Below are positions 25,303 to 32,757 of a stretch of DNA of 64,000 nt, in pieces. Made by a program: the position numbers and the translations under genes. This DNA comes from UBA7332 sp051657165 (GTDB lineage: Bacteria > Bacteroidota > Bacteroidia > Bacteroidales > UBA7332): contig JBOFKD010000165.1 of the NCBI GenBank assembly GCA_051657165.1, positions 1-64,000 on the forward strand, written 5' to 3'. A model generated the notes under the pieces. It ran no database searches and had not been told where the DNA came from. It saw only the letters and a list, made by a program, of their open reading frames with translations. The first letter of the stretch is position 1. The number at the start of each line of letters is the position of its first letter.

Positions 25303-25680
25303 AACCGTATATCTTTGCTTTCTTAAACGTATATTTTAGTAAGAATAAACTGGTAATTAACTGCTGTATATAAGAGGTTTAGTTCATTTAACCGTATCCT
25401 TTAGAATTCGCATGCGCATGCGTTGTAATTCCGATGCGCATGCGAATATAATCCGATGCGCACCGGATGCATTTCCGATGCGCATGGGAAAAGTAAATCA
25501 ACCGTATCTTACAACTAAACCATCCGTATATACAAACTAACTCCTCCTTTGTTCCGGCTAATCTATCCGTATATTCGCTTGCATTTATACGAATATCGCA
25601 TATAACAATAAGTGGCAGATGACAACCAGTAATTGTTGAGCCTTCGGTATTTATATTGCTAATCCCTCAATAGCCATACG
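25303..25680. repeat. Intergenic element A: four-palindrome array in a conserved scaffold
   Basis: About 378 bases between two terminators. It aligns without large gaps to element B (59520-59897), including a 27-base identical run (25538-25564 against 59755-59781). CGTAT-type words begin at 25305, 25327, 25364, 25392, 25502, 25524 and 25567. The four palindromes lie between 25392 and 25502, words that are exactly 110 bases (5 x 22) apart. No reading frame of note. A plus-strand TATCTTTG box at 25310-25317 overlaps the first word. Confidence 0.9.
25409..25488. repeat. Four 14-bp palindromic units of element A, period 22
   Basis: Units at 25409-25422 (CGCATGCGCATGCG), 25431-25444 (CCGATGCGCATGCG), 25453-25466 (CCGATGCGCACCGG) and 25475-25488 (CCGATGCGCATGGG). 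Centres are exactly 22 bases apart, separated by AT-rich 8-mers. The core is TGCGCA. Unit 1 is a perfect palindrome and the others are near-perfect. Confidence 0.95.
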
Positions 25681-25697
25681 AGGCACTCCAAGAAAAA

Positions 25698-25729
25698 AGA
25701 GGTTGTCTGACCGTAGTCAGACAACCTCT
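25698..25729 (-). terminator. Terminator of the M49 peptidase gene
   Basis: Perfect 14-bp stem (25698-25711 with 25716-25729), CGTA loop, A-run on the left, so a T-run on the minus transcript. Confidence 0.92.
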
Positions 25730-25784
25730 CTATATTTTAAATTAAAAGTCCCTCCGCAATATGAGAGAAATCTTTTACACCTGC

Positions 25785-27821
25785 TTAATTATAAGAAGGC
25801 AAAGAAGAATGCTCTGTTGAGTAACGTAGCATTTGCTCAGCATATCCTTCATTAAAGCTAATCGTAACATCTGTGATATTACCATTGTTATCAAATACAG
25901 GAGTATAAACAGGATTAAGGAATCCTCTCCATGGAGCAATATTAAGCTTCGCGTAACGATCTAAAACTTCTTTATGAAGTTCAGGATTAACCTGTACTCC
26001 GTAAGTTTCGATCATACGTCTTCCGGCTTCGTAATCGCCTTCAGATTTGATTCTCTGAATTTCAGCCAATAACTGACCAAGAAGCTCACGCATTTTCACA
26101 TAGTCATTCACAACAACAAATGTTTTGCCATCGCGTTGTTTCAGCTCAACTACATTACCTTCCTGACCGTTAGCCAATACCCAGTTTGCAATAGCTGCGC
26201 GACAACGCATGTGAGCCTGTTCAATAGTTTTACCCGGCTGAATACGAGTAAGCTGAGTCATCAATCCATTCATCAGATACTTATAATACTCAGCTTTGTA
26301 AGCTTCTTTATTTGGAAGCAGACCCAGCTCTGTCATTTTATCGTCACCCATGAAATACAATGCATAAAGATCTGCACGCATTTCTTCAAGCGGTGAACCG
26401 TAAGCTTTCAAAGCATCAGGATCTGTACCCGGTAATAATTTTCCTGAACCATGGCCCAGACACTCGTGAAGATCAGTATGAAGATTATCAGCCTTAAATC
26501 CGTGTTCTTTAATCAGTTCACGTTCAGTATCACTCCAGATAAATTCTTCTCCAAATCCGTTACCCTGAGCTGAAGCGTCGTAAGCTTCTGTAATATTTTC
26601 AATCGTAACCGATTTTGAACCATGATCGCGGCGAATCCAGTTTGAGTTTGGAAGATTAATACCAATCGGAGTTGTCGGATAAGTATCACCTCCCAGAATA
26701 GCAAGCGTAATCACCTTCGCAGATACACCTTTCACTTCTTCTTTTTTGAACTGTTTCGCTACCGGCGAATGATCTTCAAACCACTGAGCATTTGCAGAGA
26801 TAGTTTCTGTGCGTTTTGTAGCTTCTTCATTTTTAAAGTTTACTACCGACTCCCAGCTAGCCTTCATACCAAGAGGATCACCATAGTTTTCAGTAAATCC
26901 GTTCACGAAATCTACACGTGAATCAAGATCCTTCACCCAAAGAATAGCATATTCGTCGAAATCTTTCAGATCCCCTGTATTGTAATACTTGATCAATGTT
27001 TCGATAACAGCTTTCTGCTTATCATTTTCAGCATAAGGAAGAGCTTTTTCCAGATTAGCCACCACTCTTTCGATAGCCGGAGAATACATTCCTCCTACTT
27101 TCCAAACCTGCTCTACAACTTTCCCGTCAATTTTAGTCAGACGACTGTTCAAACCATAAGAAACCGGTGTGTTGTCATTCGGATCTTTCAGTTTTGCATA
27201 AAAATCCTCTGCCTCTTTTTGTGTAACACCTTCATAATAGTTATTTGCAGAAGTAGCTACAAGATCTTCTCCGTCTTTCTGGTTTGCACGAACCGGCATA
27301 ACAGTCGGATCGAATAAAACAGGTGAAATCTCAGCAATAAAAGCATCAACAGTCTGACCATCTTTCAAAGGAAGAGATGCTGAGTCAACAGCTGCAACCT
27401 GCTCTGCAAAGAATGACTGAGAGAATTTAGGCTGTAGTTTATCTGTTGAGTTATAATGATGAATCCCGTTGTTAAACCAAACAAGCTTCAGGTACTCTTC
27501 GAAGTTTTTATAATCATCCGAAGACTTATCGCCGTTATAGTTAGAATAGATAGTTTCTAACGTTCTGCGTACAGGCAGATTCCATTTACAGTTCTGATCA
27601 AAAAGGATGTCGCGTCCTTCCATAGCAGCCTGCGTAAGATAGTAAATCAGAGCTTTCTGATTTACCGGAAGATTTTCAAACCCGGGAACTTTATAACGCA
27701 GCATTTGTACATCTGCGAAATTTTCAACTACATAGTTGAAGTCCTCTTTTTTAGTATCCTGCTTTGTTGAGCAAGAAGCCAAGACTCCGGCTGTTACCAT
27801 TAGTGCAATTGTTTTTTTCAT
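25785..27821 (-). CDS. Dipeptidyl peptidase III-like lipoprotein, peptidase family M49
   Basis: 678 residues. The signal peptide has lipobox LASC (Cys16), so it is a surface or periplasmic lipoprotein. The M49 zinc motif HECLGH occupies residues 452-457, followed downstream by the second metal motif EEMRAD. These enzymes release dipeptides from the N-terminus of oligopeptides. Family length is about 650-700, so the protein is complete. It lies 49 bases downstream of the Bax1-type gene on the same strand, possibly one transcript. Confidence 0.92.
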   Translation of the reverse strand: MKKTIALMVTAGVLASCSTKQDTKKEDFNYVVENFADVQMLRYKVPGFENLPVNQKALIYYLTQAAMEGRDILFDQNCKWNLPVRRTLETIYSNYNGDKSSDDYKNFEEYLKLVWFNNGIHHYNSTDKLQPKFSQSFFAEQVAAVDSASLPLKDGQTVDAFIAEISPVLFDPTVMPVRANQKDGEDLVATSANNYYEGVTQKEAEDFYAKLKDPNDNTPVSYGLNSRLTKIDGKVVEQVWKVGGMYSPAIERVVANLEKALPYAENDKQKAVIETLIKYYNTGDLKDFDEYAILWVKDLDSRVDFVNGFTENYGDPLGMKASWESVVNFKNEEATKRTETISANAQWFEDHSPVAKQFKKEEVKGVSAKVITLAILGGDTYPTTPIGINLPNSNWIRRDHGSKSVTIENITEAYDASAQGNGFGEEFIWSDTERELIKEHGFKADNLHTDLHECLGHGSGKLLPGTDPDALKAYGSPLEEMRADLYALYFMGDDKMTELGLLPNKEAYKAEYYKYLMNGLMTQLTRIQPGKTIEQAHMRCRAAIANWVLANGQEGNVVELKQRDGKTFVVVNDYVKMRELLGQLLAEIQRIKSEGDYEAGRRMIETYGVQVNPELHKEVLDRYAKLNIAPWRGFLNPVYTPVFDNNGNITDVTISFNEGYAEQMLRYSTEHSSLPSYN

Positions 27822-27870
27822 TCTAAATTATGTTCTGTAATTAGTGTTTTGGTCTGGTTTCAGTTAAGTA

Positions 27871-28563
27871 TCAATTTCTGCGTCCGAAGATTCTCAGGAG
27901 AAGCAAAAATAGATTTATAAAATCAAGGTAAAGTGACAAAGCACCAATAATTGCGAGCTTACTGCTTGTCTCGGATGTTTCCATTCCTGCAAGTTGCTTA
28001 AGCTTTTGTGTGTCATAAGCAATAAGTCCTACAAAGATAAATACCCCAATGTAGGTCGTAATCCAGTAAAGGACTGTGCTTTTCAGAAAAATATTCACGA
28101 CACTTGCAATAATCACCCCGATTAATCCCATAAAGAAAAGACTACCTGCCGAGGTTAGGTCTTTTTTGGTTGTCCATCCATAGAGTGTCATTACGCCAAA
28201 TAATGCTGCCGAAATAAAAAAGGTACTAGCCAGCGACTCCTTCGTATAAAGTGTAAACAGCAGAGACAATACAACTCCTGTCACAAAAGAATATACAATA
28301 AACATCGCAGAAGCTGTTGCAGCTGACATTTTCATGACTCTGGCGGACAAAAAGATCACTAAGCCAAGCTGGACAAAGAATAAACCCCATGTAAACCATG
28401 GATTTGAGAACAGCAGGTTTTGTATGGTCTGATTTCCGGCAACCACAAAAGATGTAACACCTGTTACCACCAATGCTGCAGCCATCCAGCCATAGACTTT
28501 TTGAATGAGATTGCTTTGTGTTTTCACCCGGTCAGATGAAAGATAACCATAATCGTTATTCAT
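27871..28563 (-). CDS. Bax1 inhibitor-like (YbhL/YetJ) membrane protein
   Basis: 230 residues with seven hydrophobic helices, the TMBIM/BI-1 pattern. Segments such as FVGLIAYDTQKLKQLAG in the sixth and seventh helix region are typical; the Asp there belongs to the conserved di-aspartate calcium/pH sensor of YetJ. The exact bacterial role is uncertain (ion leak or stress tolerance). A -7-like box at 28670-28677 overlaps the neighbouring terminator. Confidence 0.88.
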   Translation of the reverse strand: MNNDYGYLSSDRVKTQSNLIQKVYGWMAAALVVTGVTSFVVAGNQTIQNLLFSNPWFTWGLFFVQLGLVIFLSARVMKMSAATASAMFIVYSFVTGVVLSLLFTLYTKESLASTFFISAALFGVMTLYGWTTKKDLTSAGSLFFMGLIGVIIASVVNIFLKSTVLYWITTYIGVFIFVGLIAYDTQKLKQLAGMETSETSSKLAIIGALSLYLDFINLFLLLLRIFGRRN

Positions 28564-28642
28564 AATGTAAGAATTTATTTAGTTAAAGAAAATATTCGGT
28601 TCTATTATATCTTTCTCTCTTTTGAAATCCCCCTATAAAAAC

Positions 28643-28672
28643 TTGCCCTCAGGCTGATTATCCTAAGGGCAA
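28643..28672 (-). terminator. Terminator of the GH13 gene
   Basis: 11-bp stem with one mismatch (28643-28653 with 28662-28672); on the minus strand it is followed by a T-rich run. It lies between the GH13 stop and the Bax1-type start. Confidence 0.8.
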
Positions 28673-28700
28673 ATATATTTAATAATTCTGTTATTAGCAA

Positions 28701-30392
28701 TTATTGGGGTAAAACTATCTTCCAGATCACAGCACTATTAGCCGGCACAAATGTTCTGAAAGGAATATGCTTGTTAAATGGCAGATATATAACACTACCC
28801 GCAAGCAATTCTCTTGCTTCAACCTGAGAGAGTTCAGGCACATGAAGGTAGTCAAATGCATGCTGAGGAATGTTTATCTTACAATCCTGCTCTTCATCAT
28901 CAAAATTAGCTACAATCAGCAATAATTCATTTCCGGCTTTTCGCAAAAAAGCATATTGCTTGTCAGGATTAAAATATTCCGACAATGGATTTACATACAT
29001 CAAATCAAAAAACAAGCCTTCAGTTATAGCTTTTTCGGTTTCGGCTACCGGCAATAGCTTTGAATAAAAATTACGTATACTTCGCTGCCGGTTGCTTAAC
29101 TTACGCAAGTTACAATCTCCATTGTTAAACCATTTCCTGAAGCTGTCCATTGCCCAGAAATCAAAAATAGTAGTTCTGCCATCCTGTCCGCTGAAGCCTT
29201 CTTCATCCATAGCTTCTTCTCCCAACTCCTGGCCGGAATAAAGCATAAACGGAACCTTACTTATGCATGCCGATACGACATTGGCGGCAAATCCTTTCTC
29301 TCCGCTACAAGCAAAGAAATGCGAAGCAATACGCTGTTCATCATGATTTTCCATAAAATTCAGCATATGATCGCCGACTTCGCCCAAACGTTGCCAGCAG
29401 GATGTTATAAGCGATGCCGGAGCTTCACCTCTGGTCACGGCTTTTAATGTGTCATACAATCCTACTTTATCATATAAGAAATCGAATTTTCCATTATGTA
29501 TATATGAATAATACAGATCCGGATTATAGACCTCTGCAATAAACAGAAGCGACGGATTAATCTGTTTAATCTGCGGAATCACCCATCCCCAGAATTCAAC
29601 AGGAACCATCTCGGCCATATCACAACGGAAACCGTCTATTTTTTTTGAAGCCCAGAAAGAGAGAATATCGAGCATCTTATACCAGGTATCCGGTATAGGA
29701 TCAAAATGCTTAGCTCCCCATGAATGATAATCAACGCCATAATTAAGTTTCACGGTTTCATACCAGTCGGTCACTGATGGCTCAGCCGTAAAACAATCGT
29801 TTCCGGTAGCTTTTGCCGGATATTCTTTATAGATATCATCATTTTCTCCTAAAGGAAACTCTCCGGCAAAAACCTGATAAGGCATATAATAAAAATTATT
29901 CTGAGGACTGAATGCTACATCCGTCTTATCTTTTTCTCCAAAATCAGATACATTAGCGGGTTTTGCATCAGAAAAATACTGACGAGCCACATGATTAGGT
30001 ACAAAATCAATGATTACTTTTAAGCCAGCATTGTGAGTCCGCTGGACAAGATCCTCAAACTCAGCCATCCGGTTTGGTATATCATCAGCCAGATAAGGGT
30101 TTACATCATAATAGTCCTTAATAGCATAAGGTGAGCCCGCATTACCTTTTATGACGTAAGGATTATCTTTTTTAATCCCGAACTTCGAAAAATCACATTT
30201 CGTTGCATGCTCAATAATTCCTGTATACCATATTGCATTACAACCCAGATTTGCTATTTCCCGGAGAGCTTTTGGCGTAAAATCCGAAAACTTTCCTGTC
30301 CCGTTTTCTTCGAGCGTACCATTAAATACCAATTTATCGGTCCGGTTTCCAAATAGTCTTGGAAGGACCTGATAGATGATCAGTTTATCCAT
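28701..30392 (-). CDS. Alpha-amylase family glycoside hydrolase (GH13)
   Basis: 563 residues, no signal peptide, so cytoplasmic. The (beta/alpha)8 domain carries the GH13 regions: VIIDFVPNH (region I), GFRCDMAE with nucleophile Asp258 (region II), FIAEV with acid/base Glu287 (region III) and ENHDEQR with Asp351 (region IV). The C-terminal beta domain follows. The substrate within the alpha-glucan group cannot be fixed from sequence. It starts 11 bases after the patatin-like gene, so the two form an operon of unrelated activities. Confidence 0.9.
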   Translation of the reverse strand: MDKLIIYQVLPRLFGNRTDKLVFNGTLEENGTGKFSDFTPKALREIANLGCNAIWYTGIIEHATKCDFSKFGIKKDNPYVIKGNAGSPYAIKDYYDVNPYLADDIPNRMAEFEDLVQRTHNAGLKVIIDFVPNHVARQYFSDAKPANVSDFGEKDKTDVAFSPQNNFYYMPYQVFAGEFPLGENDDIYKEYPAKATGNDCFTAEPSVTDWYETVKLNYGVDYHSWGAKHFDPIPDTWYKMLDILSFWASKKIDGFRCDMAEMVPVEFWGWVIPQIKQINPSLLFIAEVYNPDLYYSYIHNGKFDFLYDKVGLYDTLKAVTRGEAPASLITSCWQRLGEVGDHMLNFMENHDEQRIASHFFACSGEKGFAANVVSACISKVPFMLYSGQELGEEAMDEEGFSGQDGRTTIFDFWAMDSFRKWFNNGDCNLRKLSNRQRSIRNFYSKLLPVAETEKAITEGLFFDLMYVNPLSEYFNPDKQYAFLRKAGNELLLIVANFDDEEQDCKINIPQHAFDYLHVPELSQVEARELLAGSVIYLPFNKHIPFRTFVPANSAVIWKIVLPQ

Positions 30393-30402
30393 TTTAATAA
30401 CT

Positions 30403-31230
30403 TTAATCTTTCACATAGCTTTGCGCAGCATAATCCAGTATCTGCTGCTTGTTCGGACTTGATTCAATCGCATGACAAGCTGCATTATAACCAATATCAA
30501 CTATTTCGGATATGTGATGTGTATCAAATAAATTATAGCTGTAGGTTTCTTTTGTTTCAATCAGAAGATCACAGAGATCCCTGTCCTGAAGGCTATTAGC
30601 CTTAAACATAAAACCATAAGAACGCTCAGCTATCGAAAGAACAGTTTTTTTATATTCTTTCATCACAAGCGGTGTGGCATTTACGCCAATTACAATTTCA
30701 CATTTATCTTTCAACAAAGATACCGGAAAGTTCTTCAATACACCGCCATCCACGCAGTTTACGCCATTGATTAACTGCGGAGGAAATAAAACAGGAATTG
30801 AACAGGATGCAGCAACCTTTGCGGCAAGACTGTCTCCCGAATCAAAAATTACACTTTCACCATGATCTAAATCTGTAGCCACAATCATAAGTGGAGTTTT
30901 TAGATCTTCGAATTTTTTAGATCTGATATTTTTGGTTAAGAAACTCTTAAACCCATGCATAGTTAGAAAACTCTTCTTAGGCATCACTATTTCGGCAAAA
31001 TCTAAAAACTTGATAGGTTCAAATAGTTTTTCGATTTCATCCGGCGAATAGCCATCACAGTATAAAACACCAACAAGGGAGCCTGCACTTACGCCCGAAA
31101 CTATATCCGGTTTAAGTCCATACTCCTCAAGTGCCTTAATCGCTCCAATATGAGCAAAGCCTTTTGCTCCACCACCACTTAAAGCCAATCCGATACGAAA
31201 TGGTTTGTTCTCCATATATAATTCACTCAA
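30403..31230 (-). CDS. Patatin-like phospholipase, RssA type
   Basis: 275 residues. Serine lipid hydrolase with a Ser-Asp dyad. The oxyanion-hole motif SGGGAKGFAHIG covers residues 18-29, the nucleophile elbow GVSAGS has Ser48, and the Asp lies in CVDGGVL near residue 160. No signal peptide, so probably cytoplasmic or membrane-associated. It is the upstream partner of the GH13 gene. The substrate is unknown. Confidence 0.9.
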   Translation of the reverse strand: MSELYMENKPFRIGLALSGGGAKGFAHIGAIKALEEYGLKPDIVSGVSAGSLVGVLYCDGYSPDEIEKLFEPIKFLDFAEIVMPKKSFLTMHGFKSFLTKNIRSKKFEDLKTPLMIVATDLDHGESVIFDSGDSLAAKVAASCSIPVLFPPQLINGVNCVDGGVLKNFPVSLLKDKCEIVIGVNATPLVMKEYKKTVLSIAERSYGFMFKANSLQDRDLCDLLIETKETYSYNLFDTHHISEIVDIGYNAACHAIESSPNKQQILDYAAQSYVKD

Positions 31231-31389
31231 ATATCTATCATTATGTTACATAAATCTAACAACCATCTAAAATCAAAGTTCATCGATTAGCCGATGAAAG
31301 ATGATCTTAGAGAATTAGACTCATTGTTCCCAAAAATATACAAATAAAACAGGATGTACCTGCATTCGGGGAAATTCTTAATAAAAAAG

Positions 31390-31420
31390 AGAGAGGACAT
31401 CCTTTTTGAATATCCTCTCT
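31390..31420 (-). terminator. Terminator of the TonB receptor / lipoprotein operon
   Basis: 11-bp stem with one mismatch (31390-31400 with 31410-31420), A-run on the left that becomes the U-tract of the minus transcript. Confidence 0.8.
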
Positions 31421-31496
31421 TTATCAACTCTAATTATATAACCAACATTTTTGACATACATACACAGCAATCAAAATGTCAGATTCTGTTCCTTTA

Positions 31497-32711
31497 TTAC
31501 AGGGATTTAGTCCATCCTTTTGTCCAGTCGTTATCCGGAGAAACGGCTCCTTTATAATTTGTTTTAGTAAAGTAGCTGTCAACAGCCGACATATCTTTAC
31601 CTCCATCCACTACTCCGACATAGCCATTTGTAAATGACAACTCCTGATTTTCAGCATTACCTGTTGCAGAAGCAAGACCTGCAACACCGGATTTAAATAT
31701 TGTAGAAACAACTGTGTACTCAATAGCTGATTTACCATCAGCAAAACTATTTTCTGTTTCGGCAGTTTCTGTTGTTACAGCTTCCGGTTTACCCGTAATA
31801 AGAGTATTGTACATCTTCACATAAGTTCCGGCTCTGAATCTGGCACCTCTTTTAGAAGTCGTTGAGTTATTTCCCACCAATGTCAGATTCGAGATTGTTG
31901 GATTAGAAACCGGCTGAAGCACTACATTTGACGAACGGTTATCCGCTTCGATCAGACAATCGCCCTCACTACTCATTTGCTGAGCAACCCAGAACTGACC
32001 TTTACCACACCATCCGTCTATCCAGTCAAAAGAGTCGTCACCCGAACCCGTAGAAACAAGATATTTTCCGTTTACAGTTCCGCCAAACCACTCAAAACCG
32101 TCATCCGCGCCTTTGTATGACTGAAGATATTCCACCTTAGTTCCGTTACCTACACCATAGAAAGTAAAACCGTTTGATTCTTTTTCCTCTGAAAATGCAT
32201 AACCGGTGTATTCTAAACGAATGTAACGCAAAGAACCTGAATTGTCGCTTACATCTGATCCGCCGAAAGTTGCATCTCCGATTTCAGATTTCCCCGTTCC
32301 ACCTTCCAGATTAATCGGTGCTCTTCCGCAGATATGGATTCCGCCCCATGCACCGGGTTCTTTCAGATCCGAGGTCATCACGATTGGTTTTGATGCAGTT
32401 CCCTCTGCATTGATCGTTCCTCCCTGCTCTATCAAAATATAATCCACATCACCATCATCCTCCGAAAGAATAGTCACGCCTTCATTAATCTTAAGCAAAC
32501 CACCTTTCTTTACATGATAACCGCCTTTCAGCACATATACCTGACCGGATTTCAATTCTTTTGTATCTGCAAGTTCTCCCTGAAGAACAAATTCATCAGC
32601 ATCTTCACCTTTTGTTCCTTCAGATGAACTATCTGAACATGCTACGATTGATACAGATGCAATCATTAACATAAATGCTTTTGAACTCCATGTCATAAAA
32701 TTCTTTTTCAT
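31497..32711 (-). CDS. Secreted lipoprotein with beta-helix-like domain, partner of TonB receptor
   Basis: 404 residues from the ATG at 32711; a TTG four codons upstream is also in frame. The signal peptide has lipobox IVAC (Cys near residue 25). After a Glu-rich linker, repeated short beta segments appear (GQVYVLKGGYHVKKGGLLKI, PIVMTSDLKEPGAWGGIHICG, FWVAQQ), the pattern of right-handed parallel beta-helix proteins. Known family names escape me; such lipoproteins often accompany TonB receptors with an N-terminal CarboxypepD_reg domain. It starts 46 bases after the TonB receptor gene. A role in binding the ligand imported by that receptor is inference. Confidence 0.65.
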   Translation of the reverse strand: MKKNFMTWSSKAFMLMIASVSIVACSDSSSEGTKGEDADEFVLQGELADTKELKSGQVYVLKGGYHVKKGGLLKINEGVTILSEDDGDVDYILIEQGGTINAEGTASKPIVMTSDLKEPGAWGGIHICGRAPINLEGGTGKSEIGDATFGGSDVSDNSGSLRYIRLEYTGYAFSEEKESNGFTFYGVGNGTKVEYLQSYKGADDGFEWFGGTVNGKYLVSTGSGDDSFDWIDGWCGKGQFWVAQQMSSEGDCLIEADNRSSNVVLQPVSNPTISNLTLVGNNSTTSKRGARFRAGTYVKMYNTLITGKPEAVTTETAETENSFADGKSAIEYTVVSTIFKSGVAGLASATGNAENQELSFTNGYVGVVDGGKDMSAVDSYFTKTNYKGAVSPDNDWTKGWTKSL

Positions 32712-32757
32712 GTCTTTAATCAATTGAATTAGAAATAAATAATAAAGAATATATTTA

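Noticed and set aside
25409..25488. Periodic array considered as a CRISPR array
   Set aside because: Units are 14-20 bp palindromes at 22-bp period with 2-8 base gaps; there is no room for unique spacers, only four units, and no cas genes in the window.
25303..25680. Elements A and B considered as insertion sequences or MITEs
   Set aside because: No clear terminal inverted repeats or target duplications are visible, and no transposase is present. The conserved spacing of internal words fits a functional site better; a non-autonomous element cannot be fully excluded.
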